From Leptolyngbya sp. 'hensonii' (lineage in GTDB: Bacteria > Cyanobacteriota > Cyanobacteriia > GCF-001939115): 61,567 nucleotides of DNA. The notes below the pieces were generated by a model. It was given only the letters and a program-made list of their open reading frames with translations. It had not been told where the DNA came from and ran no database searches. The stretch lies in the NCBI RefSeq assembly GCF_001939115.1, contig NZ_MQTZ01000056.1:1-61567 (forward strand). The letters run 5' to 3'. Positions 47,301-55,057 of this stretch are shown in pieces (position 1 is the stretch's first letter; each line of letters opens with the position of its first letter). The position numbers and the translations under genes are program-made.

Positions 47301-48984
47301 CAGCCTGCTTGCGATCGGTAATATCTTTGGCCACTGTCAGAACACAGGGTTGCCCATCCAGTTCTATCAGTTCGATCGACAGGAGGGCAGTGCCTTCCCG
47401 CCCCGAACGGGTGCGGTATTTAAACTCAAACTGCTCCACTTTACCCTGGGTTTGTAACAGTTCTTCTAGAGCAATTTCCTGGGCTGGATCAACACCAATC
47501 TTCAATTCACGGGTCAAATGACCCACGACTTCTTCCCGGGTCCAATCACTGAACTTTAAAAAGCTGTCATTCACCTCCAGGTAGCGGGCCTCTGCTCCCA
47601 AGCCTGTCAGGGCGATCGGGTCTGGACTGGCCCGAAACACTTTGGTGAATTTCTCCTCCGACTCCTGCAGGGCAATTTTAATTTGATTGAAGGCTTGCTG
47701 AAGCTGCTCTGCCGTGGAATTAAAGGCTTGGGAGAGCATCGACAGTTCCAATATCCCACTGTCATTCTCAACGGTTTGCTGCCAGTTTCCCCGGGCTAAT
47801 GCCTGGCTGGCTCGACTCAGACGCTGAATCGGACGAGCAATCCATTGGGCTGTGAACCACCCCATCCCCGTTGCAATCAGGAAGGCCAGACCACACAACG
47901 CCAGCGTTGTCCGGGTGTTGGTATCAATCTGAGCCGTGAAGTCAGATTCAGGGGCCACAATGACAATCAGCCAGTCCAGGCCATACTGATCCCGATAGGG
48001 GGTCACCCGAACAAACTGACGCTGGCGTTCGCCCATCAGGATCAATTGTTGCGGAGTTTGCAATGTCCGAAAATCACCAAAGCGATCGTGCAACTGTCGG
48101 GAGATCGCCCGAATTTGGGCGTTATGGCTGTTAGTAGTCGCCAGTCGTTTCAGGGGAGCCAAGGGCTGCTGGATATAGGGGCTTTCCAGGGTGGAGCTTG
48201 CCACCATGTTTCCGGAACGTTCCAGGATGAATGCTTGTCCGCCGGATGAAATCTGAAGCTGCTTCAGAAACAGGCTGATACTCGCTAAGGGAACATCGGC
48301 AGAGAACATCCCCTGCAACTGACCGGCAGAGTTATACACAGGGGCTACAGCCAGCATGCCCACGGTTAACGAAACCCGATAAACCACAATGGGAGTCCAG
48401 GTTTGTTTTGCAGCAGCTCGGGCCGACTGATACCAGGGAAACTGACGAAACTGATCGTTTGGGAATAGATAGAGCAGGCTTTTGGGGTTTCCCTGTTGGT
48501 CTGTCAGGTAGTGTAACCGGTGCTCCTGTCCCTGGTCCGTCGTAAATTGAATTCGAGTTCCGATCGGCAGATCAACACTCAGCCACTTGCGAATCTGCTC
48601 CAGCAAATCCTCACTGAGGAGACGAGCATAACCAGTTACATCTCCCTGTTCACTCCAATAAGCAATGGAGGAAACGGTAGGGTACAAGGTGGTTTGTTGC
48701 CAGAATTTCTTCTGTAATGCCTTTGGATTCCGAACGTTTAGCGTTCCCTGTTCAGCTTCTAAGCGGTTGGTTGCAATAATCTGGTGAGGGGTATGAAGAT
48801 GGGCAGTCAAAAGATTGCAGATTTGCTCCGATTTTGCTGCCATCAGGCGATCGGCCAGTTCACTGATAGCCTGTTGCCCGTTGCGCCAGGCCAAATATCC
48901 GGTTAACCCGACAAAACCAACAATCTGAATCACAAAGGGCGCAACCAAGACCCAACGGAGTGAGGGCTGTTTCAGCCATTTCAT
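44311..48984 (-). CDS. Membrane hybrid histidine kinase: dCache-HAMP-PASx5-HisKA-HATPase-REC
   Basis: Protein of 1557 residues. TM1 (about 10-32, VLVAPFVIQIVGFVGLTGYLA) and TM2 (about 365-385) enclose a large extracytoplasmic double-Cache-like sensor (IAYWSEQGDVTGY, PWYQSARAAAKQTWTPI, FSADVPLASISLFL). A HAMP helix follows, then five PAS domains (about 445-1040, each ending in a D(I/V)(S/T)DRKQ linker), HisKA (FLTNMSHELRTPLNA), HATPase ending EGTGLGLTI, and a receiver (phospho-acceptor in LIWMDIRMPELNG). ATG 48984 has AAGGGG seven bases upstream, which decides against the TTG at 49008. dCache domains usually bind small organic ligands; the ligand is unknown. A short helical tail ends the protein. 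Confidence 0.92.
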   Translation of the reverse strand: MKWLKQPSLRWVLVAPFVIQIVGFVGLTGYLAWRNGQQAISELADRLMAAKSEQICNLLTAHLHTPHQIIATNRLEAEQGTLNVRNPKALQKKFWQQTTLYPTVSSIAYWSEQGDVTGYARLLSEDLLEQIRKWLSVDLPIGTRIQFTTDQGQEHRLHYLTDQQGNPKSLLYLFPNDQFRQFPWYQSARAAAKQTWTPIVVYRVSLTVGMLAVAPVYNSAGQLQGMFSADVPLASISLFLKQLQISSGGQAFILERSGNMVASSTLESPYIQQPLAPLKRLATTNSHNAQIRAISRQLHDRFGDFRTLQTPQQLILMGERQRQFVRVTPYRDQYGLDWLIVIVAPESDFTAQIDTNTRTTLALCGLAFLIATGMGWFTAQWIARPIQRLSRASQALARGNWQQTVENDSGILELSMLSQAFNSTAEQLQQAFNQIKIALQESEEKFTKVFRASPDPIALTGLGAEARYLEVNDSFLKFSDWTREEVVGHLTRELKIGVDPAQEIALEELLQTQGKVEQFEFKYRTRSGREGTALLSIELIELDGQPCVLTVAKDITDRKQAEAALQASEAKNRAILQAVPDLLLQVQRDGTCRYSFLPLDQMDKYVPPQVNISEVLPAEALELELQAIDRALKTNTLQVIELQFPKNGRIAAEEVRVVALNGEEALLIVRDISDRKQAEAQLRKMEEWLSQFSRQSSSIVYTVARDVDGSPSFEYISPACEQILEVSAEAIIKDAHLLFDQYHPEDREGYYVALSQSIQTLEAFHYEWRVITPSGKLKWLQANSQPERRSHGRTAWHGVIQDITDRKQNEALLQEQEQSLRQALQKINIHFENSPLAIVEWDRDTRVRRWSKQAEQIFGWTAAEVINRPWKDLQIVYEADVDRVNAGLSPLIQGSVTSVTMENLNYTKAGRVIACQWYSSAVFDEAGHLVSILSFAQDVTDRKQAEEALRAKTEELERFFSVALDLLCIADTDGYFRHLNSQWQKTLGYQLQDLEGSRFLDYVHPDDFDDTLKVLSELAAQKEILNFVNRYRCRDGSYRWIEWRSCPVGNLIYAAARDITDRKQAELDLQQAKEAAEAANLAKSTFLTNMSHELRTPLNAILGFTQLMNWEATLSLDHQQYVQLIHNSGEHLLRLINEVLDLSKIEAGQMTLEEQEFDLLALLQSIHSMFGQRVQDKGLQLKLDLLIETPQYIIADVQKLRQVLINLLGNAIKFTQEGLVQLSVGLAPGDAVASALPGTRQQLQFQVTDTGVGIAPQDLDIIFDTFAQAQAGKKSLEGTGLGLTISRKLVQLMGGEITVNSTLGQGSTFQVTIPIMLATGTGQLSAGINPITGLAPNQPDYRILVVDDQPENRLLLVTILQKLGLTVQEATNGEEALWLWQEWDPHLIWMDIRMPELNGYQVTEKIRATIAGHRTVIIALTAYASTDDRAMALAAGCNDYISKPFQEEILFSKMREYLGLRYTYADGHQDGSDPQSINWELAATELAQMPQNWLLELQQVAMICDQKAVKQCIQQIPSTYVELAIGLEQLANAFEFAQILQLIQVDQNRDDNALDRE

Positions 48985-49242
48985 ACAAATCCCCTTATAA
49001 GGAGGCAATATCTCAGTGTTTGGTTCAAAGCAATAGCAAGTGTTCTTTAGTGTACCCGCCCTGCTTCAAGCCTGTCTGGAAAACTGCCTTGCCAAGGACC
49101 AACTCAGTAGAATGGCCAGAATAATTTCAGTAAAATTCCCATCGAATAAATTTAAGAAATTTTTTACGATCCTCAAAGATGTAACTATTGCTACCATTGC
49201 CTGGTGCTTTTTGTTACGCCTCGCTGGTCTGTTAGGTGAACT

Positions 49243-50364
49243 ATGAAATCTCCCGATTCCCTCCCACCATACCTCATCCCTTGCTCCCAGCCAGCTTCGA
49301 CAGAAAAGGCATCATCCTATATCCAGGCTATGGAGCAGTTGATTGAGGTGATCCAGGCCCTTTCCCTCGCTCGGACTTTAGAGGAAATTACGACGATCGT
49401 TCGTCGGGCAGCCCGGGAATTGAGTGGAGCCGATGGAGCCAGCTTTGTCCTGCGGGAAGGAGATCAGTGTTTTTACGTAGACGAAGATGCGATCGCCCCC
49501 CTCTGGAAAGGGCAACGATTTCCCCTCAGTATTTGTATTGGGGGGCACACCATGCGCGATCGCAAGCCGATTGTGATTAGGGATATCTATGGTGATGAAC
49601 GGATTCCCTTTTCAGCCTACCAACTGACCTTTATCAGAAGTCTGGCCATGGTGCCGATTCGGACCAGTAACCCCATGGGCGCGATCGGCATCTACTGGGC
49701 TACCCCGTATCAGGCCACCCTGGAACAGGTCAAACTCCTGCAAGCCCTGGCTGACACCACGGCAGTGGCCCTGGAGAATGTGCAGATTTACAGTGAACTG
49801 GAACGCCGGGTGCGCGATCGGACAGCCGCCCTGGAACAGGAAATTCAGGAGCGGCAGAAAATTGAGGCAGAAGTCAGGCAGCTTTCCCTGACGGATGAGT
49901 TAACTGGGTTGCATAATCGACGCGGTTTTTTCCTGTTGGCCAATCAACAGCTAAAACTGGCCCATCGACTACAGACCCCCTGCTGCCTCCTGTTTGTGGA
50001 TCTGGACGGATTGAAACAGATCAACGACACCCAGGGCCATGAAATGGGTGATCGGGTGATTACGGATGCCGCAACCCTGCTCAGGCAAACTTTTCGGGAT
50101 TCTGACATTCTGGCCCGGTTGGGTGGGGATGAGTTTGTCGTCTTTGTTCCCGGCTGCTCAGAGGATACCCTGGGCATTACCCGTCGCCTGGAAGCGCATA
50201 TTGACGATTTCAATCGATCTCAGAACCGGTGTTATTCAGTTGCAATGAGCATTGGGATTCAACATTGTGTCTTAGATGAGACCATTTCCCTGGAGCAACT
50301 GGTCGCTCAAACCGATGCCTTGATGTATCAGCAAAAGCGGTCTAAACGACAGCCTTCAATTTAA
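49243..50364 (+). CDS. GAF-domain diguanylate cyclase
   Basis: Soluble 373-residue protein. A GAF domain (about 30-185, with no bilin-type Cys-His) and a short coiled coil lead to a GGDEF domain (about 205-370). Active-site blocks are complete: DELTGLHNRRGFF, FVDLDGLKQINDTQGHEMGD, and RLGGDEF, with an RDSD inhibitory I-site five residues before GGDEF. It should make cyclic-di-GMP under control of a cytoplasmic signal. It is divergent from the large hybrid kinase gene, with about 230 bp between them, so the two might be co-regulated. Confidence 0.92.
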   Translation: MKSPDSLPPYLIPCSQPASTEKASSYIQAMEQLIEVIQALSLARTLEEITTIVRRAARELSGADGASFVLREGDQCFYVDEDAIAPLWKGQRFPLSICIGGHTMRDRKPIVIRDIYGDERIPFSAYQLTFIRSLAMVPIRTSNPMGAIGIYWATPYQATLEQVKLLQALADTTAVALENVQIYSELERRVRDRTAALEQEIQERQKIEAEVRQLSLTDELTGLHNRRGFFLLANQQLKLAHRLQTPCCLLFVDLDGLKQINDTQGHEMGDRVITDAATLLRQTFRDSDILARLGGDEFVVFVPGCSEDTLGITRRLEAHIDDFNRSQNRCYSVAMSIGIQHCVLDETISLEQLVAQTDALMYQQKRSKRQPSI

Positions 50365-50448
50365 GTCGATAGGGCTGACAGCGCCTCCCCCCTTCTGAAA
50401 ATCGCTATAGTATGACAGCAGGTTTTGTTGCGTTGTGGAGGGATGGCC

Positions 50449-51030
50449 ATGGCGGAAGCCCCCGAAAACTCAATTCATCCCCACAGCCGATCGGAATGGC
50501 GAGAATGGCTGATGGCCAATCACACCCGCACCCAGGGCATCTGGCTGATCAGCTATAAGAAGGCCACTGGCAAACCTCGGTTTGAGTACAATGATGCCGT
50601 TGAAGAGGCCCTCTGCTTTGGCTGGATTGACAGCAAGCCCAATAAATTGGATGCAGCGCGATCGTTGCTCTGGTTCGCCCCCCGAAAGCCAGGCACCGGA
50701 TGGTCAAAGCTCAACAAAGAGCGGGTGGAGCGGATGATCGCCACTGGACAGATGACCCCAGCGGGACTGGCTAAGGTTGAGGCCGCCAGGCAGGATGGCT
50801 CCTGGAATGCCCTGGATGCGATCGAGGCATTGGAAATCCCCCCCGATCTGGATGCGGCGCTGGCCGCATACTCTTCCGCCCGCCTGCATTTTGAGGCCTT
50901 TCCCCGTTCCGTCAAGCGGGGCATCCTGGAATGGATCGCCACGGCCAAGAGACCTGAGACCCGGGCCAAACGGATCGAAGAAACGGCCCAATTGGCTGAG
51001 CAAAACCTCCGGGCCAATCAGTGGCGTTAG
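50449..51030 (+). CDS. YdeI/OmpD-associated family protein
   Basis: Soluble protein of 193 residues. Recognised by SRSEWREWLMANHTRTQGIWLISYKK, then YNDAVEEALCFGWIDSKPNKLD and a C-terminal helical block (FPRSVKRGILEWIATAKRPETRAKRIEETAQLA). Members are linked to stress or peptide resistance in a few bacteria, but the biochemical role is unknown. ATG 50449 is chosen because GGAGGG at 50437-50442 is six bases upstream; ATG 50443 and upstream TTG codons are in frame. It converges with the DUF364 gene. Confidence 0.88.
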   Translation: MAEAPENSIHPHSRSEWREWLMANHTRTQGIWLISYKKATGKPRFEYNDAVEEALCFGWIDSKPNKLDAARSLLWFAPRKPGTGWSKLNKERVERMIATGQMTPAGLAKVEAARQDGSWNALDAIEALEIPPDLDAALAAYSSARLHFEAFPRSVKRGILEWIATAKRPETRAKRIEETAQLAEQNLRANQWR

Positions 51031-51082
51031 CCTCGCTGTCGCCTGTTGTGTTAGGGGCGGATGACGCAGGAACTTCACTGCG

Positions 51083-51838
51083 TCAGGATAGGGACAGTAC
51101 ATGATATTGCACCCCCGTCTCAAAAATTCGGGTGCCGCCGCCTTCTGCGATCGTCTGGCGTAAGGCGACCGGATCGGTAACCGCCACCCCTGCCAGATAG
51201 TCAATGCCCATCTCAGCTAGTATGGGTAACCAGGGCACTGTTGGCCCCATCAACACCAAACGGGCCTGTTGCGAAAGTTCCACCAGGCGGGGAAAGGTTT
51301 TGTTGACGATCGAGGTGGCCGTGAGAAAGACCCAATCCGCCGATGGCAAGAGATATTCACAGGCGGTATCGGGTAAGTCTTGGGCGATCGGTTGGCGCTC
51401 CAGTACAGTCAGGTCAATGTCCTGTTCATAGGCGGTCAATCCGGGATAGCGCCCTACCACCACCACCCGTTGCCCTCGGATCAGCGGTAAAAAATGTTCA
51501 AATACCGCCAAGTTGGCTGGCCCGGTGGGGGAGAGGGGCTGGGCCATTTGGATCAGGGGGGAGGCAGCATTGATCACAGCATTAATCGCTGCCATGCCGA
51601 TCGTAGCTTCGTAGTTTTCCCAGGAGCGTACCCAGGGCGTCAGATCTGAGATCGATCGCTGCATCAGCGTTCCGGACCAGGGCAGGATACGGGTGGGCTG
51701 GCCAGGACTCATGCACAACCCCATCCCCTCAGCCTGACAGCAGGTCCAGGTCAGCCCGATCAGAATCTCCCGCACGATCGCCTGACTCTGGCTGGCCTCC
51801 AGTAACAGATCATAGATTTTTCGGGGATGGACTGGCAT
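51083..51838 (-). CDS. DUF364 (putative heavy-metal chelation) protein
   Basis: Soluble protein of 251 residues of the DUF364/DUF4213 family. The N-terminal DUF4213-like part (to about residue 80, ending WENYEATIGMAAINAVINA) leads into a Rossmann-like domain with VVVVGRYPGL, EYLLPSADWVFLTATSIVNKTFPRLVELS and VLMGPTVPWLP. Some members are thought to bind or handle metal ions, which would suit the metal-related genes nearby, but no reaction is established. No signal peptide is visible. Confidence 0.8.
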   Translation of the reverse strand: MPVHPRKIYDLLLEASQSQAIVREILIGLTWTCCQAEGMGLCMSPGQPTRILPWSGTLMQRSISDLTPWVRSWENYEATIGMAAINAVINAASPLIQMAQPLSPTGPANLAVFEHFLPLIRGQRVVVVGRYPGLTAYEQDIDLTVLERQPIAQDLPDTACEYLLPSADWVFLTATSIVNKTFPRLVELSQQARLVLMGPTVPWLPILAEMGIDYLAGVAVTDPVALRQTIAEGGGTRIFETGVQYHVLSLS

Positions 51839-51971
51839 GGCTCAACCTCTCCTCTGCGGGACTGCATACTGCGCTTTGAATTGGTAAACCTTTGACGATC
51901 GGTCTTTTGACGCTTCCCCCTGTTCTATTCGATAGTGCAACCATAATCAAAGCCGCTATATCACTCTACCA

Positions 51972-52898
51972 ATGAACTCCAAGATTCAAACCACAGCAAC
52001 TGTGGGCCTGCTGTCGATTCTGGCCGGACTCTCAGGCTCGATCGTCCCTACCGCTGTAGCCGCCGAGACGCAGCCCGTCACCCTTCGGTTTCTGGCCAAA
52101 GTGGGCAAGCAACCAGTCTCCTGCGGCGCAACCTATCGGCTCGGTAAACCAGCAACCCATCAGACCCTGACTGATTTTCGCTTTTACATCTCAGAGGTAG
52201 CCCTGATTGATGCCAGGGGCAAAACGGTCCCGGTTGCACTGGAGCAGGATAGCAAGTGGCAATACCAGACCGTCGCCCTGCTGGACTTCGAGAACAAAAC
52301 TGGAGCCTGTGCCAATGGCACCCCTGAACTGCGCGATCGCATCATCGGCACCGTCCCCACCGGGACTTACACCGGCCTGAAGTTCACCCTGGGCGTTCCT
52401 GCCAGCCTGAACCATGCGGATACAGCCCTCGCCCCATCTCCCCTCAATCTGACCAGTCTCTGGTGGAACTGGCAATCCGGCTATAAGTTCCTTCGGATTG
52501 ATCTGAAAAGTGCCGATCCCATGCCCATGATGAAGCATCATCCCCAAAAGCCAGAAGCTAAAGGGGCAGGACAGGGCGAAGCCGGGATCGCAGGCTTTCC
52601 CATTCATCTGGGCAGCACGGGATGCCACGGTGGGAGCACCAGCGAGAAACCGATGGGCTGCAGTAATCCCAATCGGGCCAGCGTCCGATTGACCGGCTTT
52701 AATCCCGAAAAAAATGTGGTAGTTCTTGATCTGGCTGAACTGGTGAGCAAGTCCCCTCTGAACCACAACCAACCCAAAACCAGTCCCGGTTGCATGTCTG
52801 ATCCTGCCGATCGGGATTGTATTGGCATTATGGCTAGTCTGGGCTTGCCTTTTATGGGTAAACCTGCAAGCCCGCAAACGATCTTTCGGATTGAGTAG
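51972..52898 (+). CDS. MbnP-like protein (metallo-mystery pair, four-Cys motif)
   Basis: Exported protein of 308 residues with a signal peptide ending near VAAE (residue 32). It fits the family called 'metallo-mystery pair system four-Cys motif protein' (MbnP-like). Six cysteines are at 51, 113, 218, 230, 274 and 283, with a CHGGST...GCSNPN cluster. The block LWWNWQSGYKF (164-173) contains three Trp. In the methanobactin system MbnH is reported to oxidise a Trp of MbnP to kynurenine to build a copper site. The partner gene follows after 26 bp. A Met/His-rich loop (MPMMKHHP) could also bind copper. The metal is inferred, not shown. Confidence 0.85.
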   Translation: MNSKIQTTATVGLLSILAGLSGSIVPTAVAAETQPVTLRFLAKVGKQPVSCGATYRLGKPATHQTLTDFRFYISEVALIDARGKTVPVALEQDSKWQYQTVALLDFENKTGACANGTPELRDRIIGTVPTGTYTGLKFTLGVPASLNHADTALAPSPLNLTSLWWNWQSGYKFLRIDLKSADPMPMMKHHPQKPEAKGAGQGEAGIAGFPIHLGSTGCHGGSTSEKPMGCSNPNRASVRLTGFNPEKNVVVLDLAELVSKSPLNHNQPKTSPGCMSDPADRDCIGIMASLGLPFMGKPASPQTIFRIE

Positions 52899-52924
52899 AA
52901 CCATTGCAGCATTACCGTCGCATC

Positions 52925-54064
52925 ATGCGAGCGATCGTCCTGGCCATCATCTTTCTCCTCTCCCTTGCCCTGAGTCAAATGCTGGCTGCTTCGCCGCCCA
53001 AAGAGGCTTACCACTGGGCCATACCTGCCGGTTTGCCTCGGCCAGTGGTGCCTGCGGATAACCCGATGACAGCTCCGAAAGTGGAATTGGGCCGACACCT
53101 GTTTTACGAAAAGCGGCTTTCGGTCACCGGTGATTATTCCTGTGCATCCTGCCATGAGCAGAAACGGGCCTTTACCGATGGCAGGCTAGTGGGGATTGGG
53201 GCCACCGGAGAACCCCATCCCCGCAATTCCATGAGTCTGACCAATGTCGCCTACAATTCGGTCCTGACCTGGGCTAATCCCCTTATGGTGCGGCTGGAAA
53301 CCCAGGCCCTCGTCCCCCTGTTTGGGGAACACCCGATCGAACTGGGGCTGGTGGGTCGCGAAGCCGAGATCCTTACCTTTTTGCGTCAAGATCCTGCCTA
53401 CCGGCAGCGCTTTAGCGCTGCTTTTGGGGCCGGTGATGATGCCATTACCCTCAGTAATTTGACGAAGGCTCTGGCCGCTTTTGAGCGCAGTCTGATTTCG
53501 TTTAACTCCCCCTACGATCGCTATCGATTTGGAGGCGATCGTACCGCTATTTCGGCAGCAGCAAAACGGGGGGAAACCCTTTTCCAGAGCGAACGTCTGG
53601 AGTGTTTCCACTGTCACAGTGGATTTAACTTTTCAGATTCTGTCAGGCATGAACGATCGGCCTTTACAGAAGTTGCTTTTCACAACAATGGCCTCTACAA
53701 CATTGACGGTAAGGGGGCCTACCCACCCAACAATACTGGCGTTTACGCCCTTACCCAGGAGCCCACTGATATGGGTCGGTTTAAAACCCCCACTCTACGC
53801 AATATTGCCCTGACTGCACCCTACATGCATGATGGCAGTGTCGCCACCCTGGGGGCGGCGATCGAGCATTATCGGGTCGGGGGAAGAACCCTCACCAGGG
53901 GACAGTATGCTGGAGTCGGCAGCCACAATCCCTTCAAGAGTCCATTTGTTGCCGGATTTAGCCTAACTGAAGCCGAAAAACAGGATTTACTGGCTTTTTT
54001 GCACAGCTTGACCGATGCCGCATTCATTCAGAATCCTGCCTTGAGTGATCCTAATCCACCTTAA
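52925..54064 (+). CDS. MbnH-like di-heme enzyme (metallo-mystery pair)
   Basis: Periplasmic protein of 379 residues of the di-heme cytochrome-c peroxidase/MauG superfamily, MbnH branch. An N-terminal signal segment (IVLAIIFLLSLALSQMLA) is followed by two c-type heme motifs, CASCH and CFHCH. Other marks are LGRHLFYEKRLSVTGDYSC, PRNSMSLTNVAYN, and RFKTPTLRNIALTAPYMHDGS. It should use high-valent heme iron to modify its partner rather than only remove peroxide. ATG 52925 is preferred over TTG 52904. It forms an operon with the MbnP-like gene and ends at a bidirectional terminator. Confidence 0.9.
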   Translation: MRAIVLAIIFLLSLALSQMLAASPPKEAYHWAIPAGLPRPVVPADNPMTAPKVELGRHLFYEKRLSVTGDYSCASCHEQKRAFTDGRLVGIGATGEPHPRNSMSLTNVAYNSVLTWANPLMVRLETQALVPLFGEHPIELGLVGREAEILTFLRQDPAYRQRFSAAFGAGDDAITLSNLTKALAAFERSLISFNSPYDRYRFGGDRTAISAAAKRGETLFQSERLECFHCHSGFNFSDSVRHERSAFTEVAFHNNGLYNIDGKGAYPPNNTGVYALTQEPTDMGRFKTPTLRNIALTAPYMHDGSVATLGAAIEHYRVGGRTLTRGQYAGVGSHNPFKSPFVAGFSLTEAEKQDLLAFLHSLTDAAFIQNPALSDPNPP

Positions 54065-54096
54065 AAGCCCCGGAAGCTCTACTCGCCGGGACTTTT
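54063..54096. terminator. Bidirectional terminator between convergent genes
   Basis: AAAAGCCCCGG (54063-54073) and CCGGGACTTTT (54086-54096) pair with one mismatch around a 12-nt loop. Each strand ends in TTTT. It serves the MbnH-like gene and the opposite 80-residue gene. Confidence 0.72.
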
Positions 54097-54134
54097 ACAA
54101 ACTACCAGATCAGGAATGACCCTGATGGGACGGT

Positions 54135-54377
54135 CTACAGGAGACGGCTGAAAATCATTGCCCACAGAACGCCACCGGCACCAGCAGCAATCAGCAAGTT
54201 CGTAAAGAATCGACCCACTTCCGTATTCAGTCCTAAAGCCTTATCTTCTTGGCCAGCAGTAAAGAAAAGGGACCAGGCCTGGTTCCCTGTCATCACATCA
54301 GAATTACTGTTGAAATCTGGGCGAAACACAACGGGACCGAGCAAATCTTTGCGAGGAAAATCAAAATCAGTTTTCAT
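54135..54377 (-). CDS. Small membrane protein next to an HLIP gene
   Basis: Protein of 80 residues that I do not recognise. The N-terminal part is soluble and acidic/aromatic (FDFPRKDLLGPVVFRPDFNSNSD), the middle is FFTAGQEDKALGLNTEVGRFFTN, and one transmembrane helix (LLIAAGAGGVLWAMIFSRL) ends it. It lacks the ExxNGRxAMxGF chlorophyll-binding motif of HLIPs. It lies about 120 bp downstream of the HLIP gene in the same direction, so it may be co-expressed and thylakoid-located; that is inference. Confidence 0.7.
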   Translation of the reverse strand: MKTDFDFPRKDLLGPVVFRPDFNSNSDVMTGNQAWSLFFTAGQEDKALGLNTEVGRFFTNLLIAAGAGGVLWAMIFSRLL

Positions 54378-54498
54378 GGTTAGTCCTCCAATTAACTAAT
54401 GGTACAAACTGCAAATCACAAACTTGAGAAGCTAGCTCAAACCTGAATAAGGCCCTGGAACGAAACCTACTGTGGAAAAGACGTGCCTAGAGTAATCC

Positions 54499-54714
54499 TT
54501 AGAGATGGCTCAACCAGCCCACTACCCCATGACGACTGAGCACCTCTAACGCCAGTAAAGACACAAAGCCAATCATGGCTAGCCGCCCATTCAATCTCTC
54601 AGCATAAGGAGTGAAACCTGCTTGAGCACTGCTGTCTACATATACTTTGGGCTCAACTGCGTAAACGTTAGCCCGCCCGCCCTCTTCAATTACCTGTCCA
54701 CGAATTGTCGTCAT
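54499..54714 (-). CDS. High-light-inducible protein (HLIP, one-helix chlorophyll-binding protein)
   Basis: Small thylakoid protein of about 71 residues. The C-terminal half holds the single helix with the chlorophyll-binding signature [30 protein letters not shown] (Glu, Asn and Arg of ExxNGRxAMIGF present). HLIPs bind chlorophyll and carotenoid, protect photosystem II and aid chlorophyll-protein assembly. ATG 54714 is chosen because GGGAG precedes it by nine bases, whereas ATG 54723 is only one base from that site. Three HLR1-type hexamers lie 20 bp upstream, the expected RpaB control. Confidence 0.92.
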   Translation of the reverse strand: MTTIRGQVIEEGGRANVYAVEPKVYVDSSAQAGFTPYAERLNGRLAMIGFVSLLALEVLSRHGVVGWLSHL

Positions 54715-54734
54715 CGCTGTCATCTCCCTGAACT

Positions 54735-54762
54735 AATGTAAATAAATGTAACCTAATGTAAA
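54735..54762 (-). promoter_or_regulatory. Triple HLR1 (RpaB-binding) array upstream of the HLIP gene
   Basis: Read on the minus strand, three TTACA units occur at exact 10-bp spacing: TTTACATTAGGTTACATT and then TTTACATT. Both neighbouring pairs match the HLR1 consensus (G/T)TTACAwwnn(G/T)TTACAww bound by the high-light regulator RpaB. The array ends about 20 bp before the start codon, so a bound regulator would overlap the core promoter and probably repress in low light. Confidence 0.75.
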
Positions 54763-54882
54763 TAAAAATTGCAATACTCTTGACAGAAAACCCCTGGCGT
54801 GAAAACCGAACCTTTCAAGGGGTGTCGCCAAAGTTTGCCCGTCCTGGGGACAATCATCTGACAGGGGGGCGCGGGGAGTGCT

Positions 54883-55011
54883 ATGCTGGCTAAGCGATCG
54901 GTTCTGGGGAAGGTCATCCCCCAGAAGTAATGGGGAAAGAGCAGTGCAAATCTGCCGCTGTCCCGCAACTGTGATGAGAGAAGTTTCTCTCTAAGTCAGA
55001 ATGCCCGCCGC
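54883..55011 (+). promoter_or_regulatory. Cobalamin (B12) riboswitch upstream of cbiM
   Basis: Conserved blocks of the cobalamin aptamer are in order: a paired element TTCTGGGG...CCCCAGAA (about 54902-54926), GGGGAAAGAGCAGTGCAAA (54932-54950), the B12-box region GCCGCTGTCCCGCAACTGT (54954-54972), and AAGTCAGAATGCCCGCC near 55009. The box reads GCAACTG where GCCACTG is usual. A small hairpin (GTCTG 55037-55041 with CAGAC 55049-55053) carries a GAGG in its loop shortly before the cbiM start, which suggests control of translation. High adenosylcobalamin should shut off cobalt uptake. Confidence 0.9.
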
Positions 55012-55057
55012 TGTCGCCGTCGGATTGAGTCAACCAGTCTGCGAGGTACAGACGGAC

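Noticed and set aside
55001-55057. N-terminal extension of CbiM (19 residues)
   Set aside because: This sequence is the 3' part of the cobalamin riboswitch and its linker; the signal peptide begins at 55058.
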